From Helicobacteraceae bacterium (GTDB taxonomy: Bacteria; Campylobacterota; Campylobacteria; Campylobacterales; SZUA-545), in the NCBI GenBank assembly GCA_031276985.1, contig JAISMA010000014.1:1-15862 (forward strand): a DNA stretch of 15,862 nt, read 5' to 3'. Shown here one piece after another: positions 1-7,253 of this stretch. How positions within the stretch are numbered: position 1 is the first letter of the stretch; each line of letters starts with the position of its first letter. A program made the translations under genes and the position numbers. A model generated the notes under the pieces. It made no database searches and was not told where the DNA came from. It was given only the letters and a program-made list of their open reading frames with translations.

Positions 1-501
1 GAGATCGATCGCCTCGCAAAGGAGATCGCGCTCAACCCAAAAGACATAAACGCCTACATCGCGCGGGCAAACGCGCACCGCGATCAAAGCGCCTACTCCA
101 AAGCGATTGCCGATTACGATCAAGCGATAGCGATCAACCCAAAGAACGCGAAAGCCTACGCCGCGCGCGGAACAGCCTACGCGCAATGGGGCGATTACGA
201 GCAGGCGATCGCCGATTTCGGCGCGGCGATTAAACTCGATCCAAACGACGTCGGCGCGTACAACAATCGCGGATTTGCCTATGCGTATTCGGGCGATTAT
301 GAAAAGGCAATCGCCGATTTCGGCGCGGCGATTAAACTCGATCCAAACGACGGCGGCGCGTACAACAATCGCGGTAACGCATATAAGGATTTAGGCGATC
401 TGAAAAAGGCGGAGGCGGACGCGAAAAAAGCGTGCGATCTCGGCGTTTGCAATTTGGCGCAGACAATGGGTTTAAGCAAAAACGCTCACGCGCATCATTA
501 A
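1..501 (+). CDS. TPR-repeat protein, 5' end missing
   Basis: Frame 1 is open from the first base to a TAA at 499-501, giving 166 residues of a protein whose start lies outside the window. It is built of 34-residue tetratricopeptide repeats. The recurrent pattern is A-Y-x-x-R-G-x-A-Y-x-x-x-G-D-Y-x-x-A-I-A-D-F/Y-x-x-A-I, followed by a L-D-P-N-D or I-N-P-K linker, with about four full units. The C-terminal tail (KKACDLGVC, then a short polar end) is a common ending in TPR/Sel1-like proteins. TPR arrays are protein-protein interaction scaffolds; the partner and cell compartment cannot be told without the N-terminus, where any signal peptide would be. The gene converges with polA, 172 bp away. The TPR call is secure, the function unknown. 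Confidence 0.88.
   Translation, partial: EIDRLAKEIALNPKDINAYIARANAHRDQSAYSKAIADYDQAIAINPKNAKAYAARGTAYAQWGDYEQAIADFGAAIKLDPNDVGAYNNRGFAYAYSGDYEKAIADFGAAIKLDPNDGGAYNNRGNAYKDLGDLKKAEADAKKACDLGVCNLAQTMGLSKNAHAHH
211..374 (+). repeat. Near-identical duplicated TPR unit
   Basis: Bases 211-272 and 313-374 are identical except for one position (T at 251, G at 353). They lie 102 bp apart, exactly one 34-codon TPR period. Neighbouring units differ much more, so this pair looks like a recent duplication or a gene-conversion event. Confidence 0.85.
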
Positions 502-640
502 CGCTATTTTTGCGTTTGATCGCGTTGAATTTCGATTGCCAATCTCGTCGCGATCTTTGATCGCCTGAACGCGCATTCCGTCGTCGTTTTTTGCGACAAG
601 CGCGAAATTGCGATTGCGTCGGGACTAAAACGAAGGGTTG

Positions 641-666
641 TTTTGGCGCGAAAAAACGCGCCGAAA
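641..666. terminator. Hairpin between convergent TPR gene and polA
   Basis: GGCGCG (645-650) and CGCGCC (657-662) pair perfectly around an A6 loop, with short T and A runs outside the stem. The hairpin lies about 11 bp beyond the polA stop and between two convergent genes, so it could end transcription from either side. There is no classic long U-tract directly after the stem on either strand, so this is only a plausible intrinsic terminator. Confidence 0.4.
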
Positions 667-673
667 ACGAAAG

Positions 674-3388
674 TTATTTTAGTTCCGCCCAATTGCGCGC
701 GATTGCAATCGAAACTTCAAGAGGTACGTTCAGCGCGTAGACGTTTTGCATTTCGCGCTTGATCGCGTTCGCCGCTTCGCCCGCAAAATCCTCCCTGATT
801 TCAAACAGCAATTCGTCGTGAATTTGCAGCGCCATTTTTATCCGATCGTCGCCGCGAAAAACGCGATGAAGATTTAGCATGGCTAGTTTAATCAAATCCG
901 CCGCGCTCCCCTGAAAAAGCGTATTAACCGCCTCGCGCTCGTAAGTCGCCACAAACTGATCGCCCGCGCCCTCGAAATCAAAATAGCGCTTGCGCCCAAA
1001 CAGCGTCGAAACGAAGCCGTATTTATGCGCGTCGCGCTTGATCGCGTCGATATACGATTTGATCGTCGGAAATTTGGCGAAATACTCGTCGATGACCCGT
1101 TTTGCCTCGTCGGAGCTAATGCCCACGTCCGCCGCGAGTTTGCGCCATCCCATGCCGTAGATCAGCCCGAAATTGACGCTTTTTGCGATGCGCCGCATCG
1201 CCTTCGCTTGCTCGCCAAAGAGCAGTTTCGCGGTCTCCAAATGAATATCGCGGCTGTTTTTGAACGCCTCGATCATCGTAGGATCGCCGCTAAAATGCGC
1301 CAGTAGCCTTAGCTCAATCTGCGAATAATCGGCGCTAAGCAACACATGCCCTTTTTTGGCGACAAAGCCGCGCCGTATCTGCCGTCCCGTCTGCGTACGC
1401 GCTGGGATATTCTGCAAATTCGGCTCGCTGGAGCTTAACCTGCCCGTCGCCGTGCCAGTCTGCGAAAAGTTCGTATGAACGCGCTCGCTTCGCGCCGCTA
1501 TGGACAAAAGCGGCTCGATATAGGTCGATCGCAGTTTGGTTAATTCGCGGTAGCTCAAAATCTCGGCGGCGATCGGATAGTCGTCCGCCAAAGCGGACAG
1601 TACCGATTCGTCCGTGCTGTAGCCCGCTTTCGCCTTTGTCTTTTTGCCGCTTGGCAGTTTCAGCCGCTCAAAAAGTATCGCGCCTAGCTGTTGCGTGGAG
1701 TTGATATTGAAACGCTCGCCCGCCAGATCGTAAATGCGCTCCGTTAAATACGCGATCTCCTCTTGCATTTTCGTCTGCAACGAGGCGAAAAACGGCGCGT
1801 CAATCTCCAATCCCACGTCTTCTATCGCCATCAAAACCCGCATAAACGGCAACTCGATTTCGCGCAGGATTTTTAGCGCCGCCTCGTCTTTTTCGCGCAA
1901 CCTCTCAAGCAAAATCGGATAAAGCCTAAGCGTCATCACCGCGTCTTCGCTCGCGTAACGGCACGCGGAGCCAAGCTCGACCTCGCTGAAATCATTCAAG
2001 CCTTTCGTAACGCTTTTGAAACTGATCGTCTCGTGATTTAGATAGGTTTTTGCCAGCTCGTCAAGCTTGATCGACTTTTCGGGATCAATCAGCCACGCAA
2101 TCAACAGCGTGTCGTTTTCAAACGGCAGATCGCTAAGTCCAAGCGTATGATTTAGGATATGCAGGTCAAATTTTAGATTTTGCCCCACGATTTTGGCTTT
2201 GGCAAACAGCTTTTTGATCGCCTCTTTTGCCGCCTCCTGCGATATTTGCGGCGGCGCGCCCAAATAGCGATGAGAGATCGCGGCGTAATAACCCTTTTCC
2301 TCGCTATGCGCGAAGCTAAATCCCGCCAAACGCGCCGATCGCGGATCGAGGCTGTTCGTCTCCGTGTCAAAGGCGACAATCGCGCCGTTTGGTATTTCGT
2401 CAATCGCCTCTAACAGCGCGTTTTCGTTTGCGATCAAAACGCTTTCAAACGGCGCGTCGGTCGCGTCGGTCGTTGCGGTTTGCGAGGCGCTTTCGGCGGC
2501 GCGGCGATCGGCGGCGCTTGCAGGCGCGATCGTCTGGCTTTTTTGCGCGGCGCGTTTCAGAGCCGATCGAATGTCGTATCTGGCAAGCTCGTCCGCGATT
2601 TTGTCGATTGGATTGGTCGGAAAGACAAAATCGGCGTAGTTTAGCTCTCCAAGCACGTCCGTAACCAGCGTTACCAATTTGCGCGATAAAAACGCCGACT
2701 CTTTTGATTCAATCAGCAGTTGGCGCGTTCGCTCGGGCATAATTTGATCGATATTCGCGTAGATGTTCTCCAGCGTTTTATACTCGCCAATCAGCCGCGC
2801 CGCGCCCTTTTCGCCAATGCCTTTTACGCCGGGCACGTTATCGGAGCTATCGCCCAAAATCGCCTGAAACTCAATGAAATCCTTCGGCTCGACGCCGAAT
2901 TTCTCCACGCAACGCGCCTTGTCTATATCGCGCTGTTTCACGGGATCGAAAACGACGATTTTGCCGTCGTTGATTAACTGATACATATCCTTATCGCTAC
3001 TGATAATGCGCGTGAAAAGCCCGTCGTTTCGCGCTCTGGTCGCGATCGAGGCGATAATGTCGTCGGCTTCAAAACCGCTTTTTCTGATAAGCGCGAAGCC
3101 CGCTTTTTCAATCCACTCAAGCGCGATCTCGATTTGAAATCGCAGATCTTCGTCGGGATCTTTGCGATTGGCTTTGTAGTCCGCGAATATGTCGCGCCTA
3201 AAGGTTGTTTCGGGGCTTTCGGAGGCAAAAACGACGTAATCGCCGCCGTTTTTTGACAAACGCGCTAGGAAATTGGCAAACCCCGTCAATAATCCCGTGG
3301 GAGAGCCGTCCGCGCTTGTGAGCTTGGGCAGAGCGTGATAACTGCGAAAAAAAAAGCCGAATGCGTCGATGATCGCGATTGTTTTCAT
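674..3388 (-). CDS. polA: DNA polymerase I (full three-domain form)
   Basis: The 904-residue product has the normal length and domain order of bacterial Pol I, which fills gaps and removes RNA primers in replication and excision repair. Residues 1-290 form the 5'-3' nuclease: SGFEADD at 104-110, SSDKDMYQLI at 130-139, and the helix-hairpin-helix VPGVKGIGEKG at 185-195. A linker rich in Ala, Ser and Thr follows (about 285-313). The 3'-5' proofreading domain appears active: D341-x-E343 (Exo I), N404 and D408 (Exo II), and Y478 with D482 (Exo III). The polymerase domain has motif A around D687 (SADYSQIELR), motif B at 732-746 (RRIAKSVNFGLIYGM), and motif C HDE at 857-859. The start gives the canonical N-terminus MKTIAIIDAFG; no strong Shine-Dalgarno sequence is visible upstream. 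It lies downstream of the GLUG gene on the same strand, but a hairpin separates them, so it may be transcribed on its own. Confidence 0.98.
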   Translation of the reverse strand: MKTIAIIDAFGFFFRSYHALPKLTSADGSPTGLLTGFANFLARLSKNGGDYVVFASESPETTFRRDIFADYKANRKDPDEDLRFQIEIALEWIEKAGFALIRKSGFEADDIIASIATRARNDGLFTRIISSDKDMYQLINDGKIVVFDPVKQRDIDKARCVEKFGVEPKDFIEFQAILGDSSDNVPGVKGIGEKGAARLIGEYKTLENIYANIDQIMPERTRQLLIESKESAFLSRKLVTLVTDVLGELNYADFVFPTNPIDKIADELARYDIRSALKRAAQKSQTIAPASAADRRAAESASQTATTDATDAPFESVLIANENALLEAIDEIPNGAIVAFDTETNSLDPRSARLAGFSFAHSEEKGYYAAISHRYLGAPPQISQEAAKEAIKKLFAKAKIVGQNLKFDLHILNHTLGLSDLPFENDTLLIAWLIDPEKSIKLDELAKTYLNHETISFKSVTKGLNDFSEVELGSACRYASEDAVMTLRLYPILLERLREKDEAALKILREIELPFMRVLMAIEDVGLEIDAPFFASLQTKMQEEIAYLTERIYDLAGERFNINSTQQLGAILFERLKLPSGKKTKAKAGYSTDESVLSALADDYPIAAEILSYRELTKLRSTYIEPLLSIAARSERVHTNFSQTGTATGRLSSSEPNLQNIPARTQTGRQIRRGFVAKKGHVLLSADYSQIELRLLAHFSGDPTMIEAFKNSRDIHLETAKLLFGEQAKAMRRIAKSVNFGLIYGMGWRKLAADVGISSDEAKRVIDEYFAKFPTIKSYIDAIKRDAHKYGFVSTLFGRKRYFDFEGAGDQFVATYEREAVNTLFQGSAADLIKLAMLNLHRVFRGDDRIKMALQIHDELLFEIREDFAGEAANAIKREMQNVYALNVPLEVSIAIARNWAELK

Positions 3389-3586
3389 TGCGCCATTTTA
3401 GCGCCGCCGCCTTTTGCGCGCCTTCTTGATCGCTCCTCAAAAACAACCCGCGACGATAACTCAAGATTTGTTGGTTTTACGCCTATCGTTTTCGTTTTTG
3501 CAAAAGTTCAATTTATTCCGCCATTCCCGCCCTCGAAGCGAAGCAAAACGACAAGTTTCGCGTATGTCGCAAGATTTAATCGTTGG

Positions 3587-3626
3587 GCGCAAAAAGAGAG
3601 ATCAAAGAAAGATTCTCTTTTTGCGC
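3587..3626 (-). terminator. 13-bp stem hairpin after the GLUG gene
   Basis: GCGCAAAAAGAGA (3587-3599) is the exact reverse complement of TCTCTTTTTGCGC (3614-3626), with a 14-base loop between them. It begins 16 bp past the stop codon of the GLUG gene. On the minus strand the 3' arm carries TTTTT followed by GCGC, not a free U-tract after the stem. It therefore resembles an intrinsic terminator without being a textbook one. Its place between the GLUG gene and polA suggests it separates the two transcripts. Confidence 0.6.
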
Positions 3627-3641
3627 TTTGTTTATCAGGAA

Positions 3642-6254
3642 TTAGCGGTGCTCCCAATAAAGATACGGCAAGCCGTTGTTTTTAGACGAATCGATCTTCC
3701 ATGGATGATCGTCGTCGTCTCCAAAAGACCAGCCAAGTCCGCTACTAGCGCTAGCGCCAACCGCGTTCGCGTAAGTAGCGCGCTTTATAGGAGCAAGTTC
3801 GCCTTTAAGCGTTCCAGGGTTTTCATCGACGCCCGCTCCTATTTTAATCGTACCGTTCCACGCAAAATTATACGCGATCGTAGGCGTATAAGCGCCTTTA
3901 ACAGCGCCCGCCACGCGACTAACGTTGCTATCGTCGCCTCCAATAACATACGAATTGAGCGCGAAGTTGCCCTTGAGGTTTGAAGTAATCAACGTCGTTC
4001 CGCTACGCGCAAATCCGTCAACGTATCCCGTTATGCCGCCGACATACTTTATTCCGCTAACTCTGCCCGTAGCGTAGCTGTTTGTTACCGATCCAATAAC
4101 GTTTCCCGCAACGCCTCCCGCGTAATTTCTCCCCGCGCTAACGTTCCCCGTCGAATAGCTGTTGGCAATCGCAAGGTTTAAGACGGCGCTATTATTGAGA
4201 GTCGAAGCGCGAAAAAATCCCGCAACGCCCCCGGCGTAGTCCCTTCCCGCGCTAACGTTGCCCGTGGCGTAGCTGTTGATTATCGAAACGTCGTAACTTT
4301 TGGCGGCGTAACCATCAACGCTAACCTGTCCGACAACGCCCCCGGCGTAGTCCGTTCCCGCGCTAACGTTCCCCGTCGAATAGCTATCTATTATCGACGA
4401 GTTGAAGTCGTAGTAACCGCCGGCGTAAAGCGTTCCGGCGACGCCTCCAACGCTAGTAGCCGTTCCGCTAACGTTGCCCTCGGCGTAGCTATTGGCTATC
4501 TTGCCGCCGTTTTCAACGCTGCCCGCAACGCCTCCTAATTGACCGCCTCCGCTAACCTCGCCTGTGGCGTAGCTGTCGGTTATATTGCTCTCGGACGCAA
4601 GAGTTCCCGCAATGCCGCCAAGTATTGAATACGGATTTTCGCCGTTTAAGCCAATGTCGCCCGTAGCGTAGCTTTTTATGATATTCGAGGAGGTAACGTG
4701 TCCAGCTATGCCGCCCATAACGCCGCTTATTCCGCCATGGGCTGCCCCCATTCCGTTAATGTTTCCCATTGAATGGCTGTTTATGATATTCGAGCCGCCA
4801 ACCATTCCGACAATGCCGCCGACATAGGCAAATTCGCTTGTAACGTTTGCTTTCGAGTAACTATCGATTACCAGCGAGCCGAGCAAAGCTCCCGCGAAGC
4901 CGCCAGCCGCGCCCGTACCCGCGTCATTGGCGACCAGCCTATAAACCTCGCCCGTTACGTAGCTATTAGCTATAACGCTATTGTCGCCCCATCCCGTAAA
5001 GCCTCCGATATATCCGTTTCCTTTTATCTGTCTGCCTTCGGCTATCTCAACGCCTAAGTTTCTGATTTGAGCGTTTTTAATGTAGCCGAAAAGTCCGATA
5101 TGAAAAGTTAGCGTACCGCCGATATCAGCCCATAAGCCCGTTATCTTATGATTGTTTCCGTTTAAAATGCCGGTGAAAGGCGTTACGTCGTCGCCAATCG
5201 GTTTCCAACCTTGATAGCCGTAATACCCCGCGTAATCGTCGTCGGTTAGCGCTATATCGTTAAGAAGGATATAAGCGCCGCCAAGCGTTTCCTCGTCTGT
5301 ATTGATAGCGGCTAATCCTGCCGAATCGGTTATTTCCGTAACGTTAGGAATCGCGTAGAGACTAGCGTTTGCGTCTATAACGTAAGCGGTTTCGTCTGAA
5401 ACGTCCGTATCGCTTGAAGCGATATATAACGCGCTTGCGTTTATGTCCAGATCGTCTTTTAATTGCGTTAGGTTGATAGCGTTTGAGCTAACGTTTATCG
5501 ATCCGTTGAAGTCAAGATTGGCGTCGTAGAACGAAACTTTATAAACGTTTGAATCCTGCTCTTCTTCTTCGTCTTCCTCTTCGTTTTCCTCTTCTTCGTC
5601 CGCGTCGCCTGAATCGTCGCCGCCGTTGTCGCCGTTTCCTCCGTTGTCGTTGCTTCCGTCTCCGTTTTCAACGCCCGAAGCGTTGTGGTTATTTGATCCT
5701 CCTCCCGACGCAACGTCGCAACCAATTAAGAAAAGCGAAACGAAAGCAATCGTTAAGAATTTGGTTAATTTAGAGACAAGCTGAAAATGGGGGGGGGGGG
5801 GGGGGGTGAACTTCGCGGAAGCAAACTCTACGGGAATGAACTCCGCAGAAGCAAACTCCGCGTTTAACGAAGCCGAAGTTTCAGTTTCAACATTGGTTTG
5901 AAACGTTTGGTTTAACGAAACCGAAATCGTAGCCGTCGTTTGAAACATTTGGTTTAACGAAGCCGATTTGAGCGTTTCAACCGTAGTTTCAGTCGTCGTG
6001 TTCAAACGATTTGCCACGTTTGAAAAGCCTTGAAACGATCTCCTTTGTTGCGAAGCGTTTGCTTCGACGTTGAACAAAGACTCTACAACGTTTGAATTTG
6101 TTTGGCTCAAACGTTCTTGAACGTTTGAACCTCTATTAAACAAACGCATTGCCGCGTTTGTAAAGCCTTGAAAAGCCGATCGCTTTGTTGGAGCGAAACC
6201 TATGTCGTCCGACTTGGCGTTTGAGCCAATCGGAAACGCGAACGATGATTGCAT
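3642..6254 (-). CDS. GLUG-repeat surface protein with lipobox and phase-variable C18 tract
   Basis: The 870-residue product is a probable surface-exposed beta-helical protein of the GLUG-motif group, often found in adhesins. Residues 1-150 are a repeat-rich leader; a polyproline run at 151-155 is encoded by C18. Then comes a basic, hydrophobic signal-like stretch (161-178) ending in LIGC, with Cys179 as the likely lipidation site. Residues 183-235 are a Gly/Asn/Asp linker with a long Asp/Glu run. A beta-rich region follows, containing GWKPIGDD and GILNGNNHKITGLW, and then about ten units of the type GGVAG...NSYATGNVS. The C-terminus ends in LPYLYWEHR. The start at 6254 is supported by a strong AAGGAGG nine bases upstream. 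The oddity is that the export signal is internal, so it is unclear whether this full-length form is exported, or whether the true mature form starts elsewhere. GLUG and lipobox calls are firm; an adhesin role is inference. Confidence 0.85.
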   Translation of the reverse strand: MQSSFAFPIGSNAKSDDIGFAPTKRSAFQGFTNAAMRLFNRGSNVQERLSQTNSNVVESLFNVEANASQQRRSFQGFSNVANRLNTTTETTVETLKSASLNQMFQTTATISVSLNQTFQTNVETETSASLNAEFASAEFIPVEFASAKFTPPPPPHFQLVSKLTKFLTIAFVSLFLIGCDVASGGGSNNHNASGVENGDGSNDNGGNGDNGGDDSGDADEEEENEEEDEEEEQDSNVYKVSFYDANLDFNGSINVSSNAINLTQLKDDLDINASALYIASSDTDVSDETAYVIDANASLYAIPNVTEITDSAGLAAINTDEETLGGAYILLNDIALTDDDYAGYYGYQGWKPIGDDVTPFTGILNGNNHKITGLWADIGGTLTFHIGLFGYIKNAQIRNLGVEIAEGRQIKGNGYIGGFTGWGDNSVIANSYVTGEVYRLVANDAGTGAAGGFAGALLGSLVIDSYSKANVTSEFAYVGGIVGMVGGSNIINSHSMGNINGMGAAHGGISGVMGGIAGHVTSSNIIKSYATGDIGLNGENPYSILGGIAGTLASESNITDSYATGEVSGGGQLGGVAGSVENGGKIANSYAEGNVSGTATSVGGVAGTLYAGGYYDFNSSIIDSYSTGNVSAGTDYAGGVVGQVSVDGYAAKSYDVSIINSYATGNVSAGRDYAGGVAGFFRASTLNNSAVLNLAIANSYSTGNVSAGRNYAGGVAGNVIGSVTNSYATGRVSGIKYVGGITGYVDGFARSGTTLITSNLKGNFALNSYVIGGDDSNVSRVAGAVKGAYTPTIAYNFAWNGTIKIGAGVDENPGTLKGELAPIKRATYANAVGASASSGLGWSFGDDDDHPWKIDSSKNNGLPYLYWEHR
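4060..5010 (-). repeat. Internal GLUG-motif repeat array
   Basis: This stretch encodes about ten imperfect GLUG units, marked by recurring N/D/K-S-Y/H-x-x-G on the protein side (for example NSYATG, DSYSTG, KSYATG), each followed by a Gly-rich GGVAG or GGIAG turn. At DNA level the units between about 4100 and 4400 are the most alike, for example CCCGCGCTAACGTT followed closely by a GTAGCTGTT or ATAGCTGTT block. Such similarity would allow unit gain or loss by recombination. Confidence 0.75.
5789..5806. repeat. Homopolymer tract G18 (C18 on the coding strand)
   Basis: Eighteen consecutive G bases on the plus strand read as C18 in the GLUG gene, giving Thr-Pro5-His at residues 150-156. With 18 bases the frame is open through the whole gene. 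In the two other phases translation stops 6 and 8 codons after the tract (TAA in CTC-TAA and AAT-TAA). Long G/C homopolymers are the usual slipped-strand phase-variation switches in Campylobacter and Helicobacter surface genes. The exact length from sequencing may be unreliable. Confidence 0.9.
5821..6180 (-). repeat. Degenerate repeats in the leader of the GLUG gene
   Basis: The leader region contains several short direct repeats. AAACGATTTGCCACGTTTG at 6004 and its near-copy at 6142 are 138 bp (46 codons) apart and encode FQGFSNVANRL and FQGFTNAAMRL. A TTTAACGAA(G/A)CCGA element occurs three times between about 5862 and 5970. GAAGCAAACTC occurs twice, about 30 bp apart, just before the homopolymer. 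The periods are multiples of three or nearly so, so most changes by slippage would keep the frame. Confidence 0.65.
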
Positions 6255-6263
6255 TGCCGCAAT

Positions 6264-6270
6264 CCTCCTT
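6264..6270 (-). promoter_or_regulatory. Strong Shine-Dalgarno site deciding the GLUG gene start
   Basis: The minus strand reads AAGGAGG nine bases before the ATG at 6254-6252. This is the best ribosome-binding site in the window. It argues that translation really begins at 6254, well upstream of the lipoprotein-type signal, and so that the unusual leader and the C18 tract are inside the translated frame. Confidence 0.75.
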
Positions 6271-6292
6271 GTGATTTGAAATTAAGAACAAG

Positions 6293-6301
6293 ATAATAAT
6301 A
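6293..6301 (-). promoter_or_regulatory. Possible -10 element for the GLUG gene
   Basis: On the minus strand ACTATTATTATCTTG contains two overlapping TATTAT hexamers about 25-30 bp before the Shine-Dalgarno site, in an AT-rich patch. No convincing -35 box is seen, which is usual for Campylobacterota-type sigma-70 promoters. Weak prediction. Confidence 0.35.
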
Positions 6302-6391
6302 GTGGAACTCAACTTAAAGTATCAAACTTCAAGCCGCTTTCTTGACGATTATCCTTGCGTTACGCAATCGATTAGCTCTGCTGTGGCTTTT

Positions 6392-6478
6392 CCCGAGCGA
6401 TCGGCTTTATTTGCGCTTTTAAGGCGTTCCGATCGTTTTGCGGGATAAATATCTGCCTTAGCGGGTATGACAAAGAGG
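6392..6478. repeat. Remnant of a dispersed ATACCCGC/GCGGG repeat
   Basis: This non-coding stretch between fliR and the GLUG gene contains CGATCGG (6398-6404) facing CCGATCG (6429-6435), flanked by CCCG and CGGG. Next to it, on the minus strand, is GTCATACCCGCTAAGGC. The latter matches the family of short GTCATTCCCGC...GCGGGAAT elements also seen near 15400-15610. It reads as VIPAKAD in translation, a typical false-gene signature of such repeats. The rest of 6255-6482 holds only the GLUG promoter region. Confidence 0.45.
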
Positions 6479-6482
6479 GGCG

Positions 6483-7253
6483 TTAAAAAAATAGGGAGGC
6501 GAGCGCGTCGTAGGCTTTCATAAACTCGTTTTTGAACACAAGCGCGAAAGATCCGCACGTAACGATCAAAACGATCAGCGCCAGCAATATCCGCGCGGGC
6601 ATGCCAACCACAAGCAGGTTAAAGCTAGGCACCGTTTTCATAATCATTCCGAAGGCTATATCCGACAGCAGCGAAAGCGCCAAAATGGGAAAAGCAATCG
6701 ACGCGCCAAGCGCAAAAAGCCAGCCAAGCCCTTTGATCGCGTAATAAAGATAGTCGTAGCCAAAAACAAATCCGCCAAGCGGCGCGGCAAAAAGCGATTT
6801 AGCCAGAAAAAGCAAGATCAGATGATGTCCGTCGAAAGCCAAAAACAGCAAGATCGCGGTCAAATACAAAAACTGCGCGATCACCGTGCTTGTCGCCTCG
6901 CTTTGCGGATCGATCGCGCTCGCCATTGAAAAACTCATCGCAAAACTAATCTGCTCGCCCGCGTATTGCACCGCGCCAAAAATAAGATTAAGTACAAAAC
7001 CCGCCGCAAAACCAAAGGCAATCTCGCTAATAACCGCCAGCAAAACGCTCGCGCCGTTCAACGCGAAGCCAATCGGCGGCAAAATCGGATACAGCGCGAC
7101 GGCAAGCAAAAAGGCGATCGCCGCTTTGATCGTGGGATAGATTGACGCGGACGAAAAAAACGGCAAAAAGACAAAGATCGCGCCAAGCCTTATAAACAGC
7201 AAAACAAAATTAACGACTCGCTCTTCGGTAAAGAAAAACGCGAATTCGCTCAT
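6483..7253 (-). CDS. fliR: Flagellar biosynthesis protein FliR
   Basis: The 256-residue, very hydrophobic protein has the length and profile of FliR, the single-copy subunit that completes the FliP5-FliQ4-FliR1 export gate of the flagellar type III secretion system in the inner membrane. It begins with a polar end and a membrane segment containing FIRLGAIFVFLPFFSS, followed by several more membrane segments. The family-typical central stretch EQISFAMSFSMASAIDPQS (101-119) precedes the second half. The C-terminal part has the PILALSLLSDIAFGMIMKTV block seen in FliR and its injectisome homologues. The ATG overlaps the stop of the upstream ATPase gene in an ATGA, so translation is probably coupled. 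No other flagellar gene is in the window. Confidence 0.93.
   Translation of the reverse strand: MSEFAFFFTEERVVNFVLLFIRLGAIFVFLPFFSSASIYPTIKAAIAFLLAVALYPILPPIGFALNGASVLLAVISEIAFGFAAGFVLNLIFGAVQYAGEQISFAMSFSMASAIDPQSEATSTVIAQFLYLTAILLFLAFDGHHLILLFLAKSLFAAPLGGFVFGYDYLYYAIKGLGWLFALGASIAFPILALSLLSDIAFGMIMKTVPSFNLLVVGMPARILLALIVLIVTCGSFALVFKNEFMKAYDALASLFF

Noticed and set aside
1025..3228. Several open frames of 62-93 codons on the plus strand, and others on the minus strand, within polA
   Set aside because: They are antisense or out-of-frame shadows of a full-length polA with all motifs intact; their products are Arg/Ala-rich and lack ribosome-binding sites.
3389..3400. TAAAAT only six bases before the polA ATG, suggesting a leaderless transcript
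   Set aside because: No -35 partner is seen and the hexamer sits in a small GGCGC...GCGCC palindrome; the evidence is too thin for a promoter call.
3414..3983. Plus-strand open frame of 189 codons across the 3' end of the GLUG gene
   Set aside because: It is antisense to the GLUG repeat coding region, is rich in Arg and Ser, and has no recognisable domain or Shine-Dalgarno site.
4060..5010. Repeated blocks that could suggest a CRISPR array
   Set aside because: The blocks are variable, in frame, and encode GLUG motifs; there are no constant repeats with unique spacers.
5549..5773. Plus-strand open frame of 74 codons, very Arg-rich
   Set aside because: It is the antisense of the Asp/Glu-rich linker and lipoprotein signal of the GLUG protein.
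6349..6558. Minus-strand open frame of 69 codons containing VIPAKAD
   Set aside because: It overlaps the end of fliR and a dispersed repeat; the VIPAKAD-type peptide is a typical artefact of translating such repeats.
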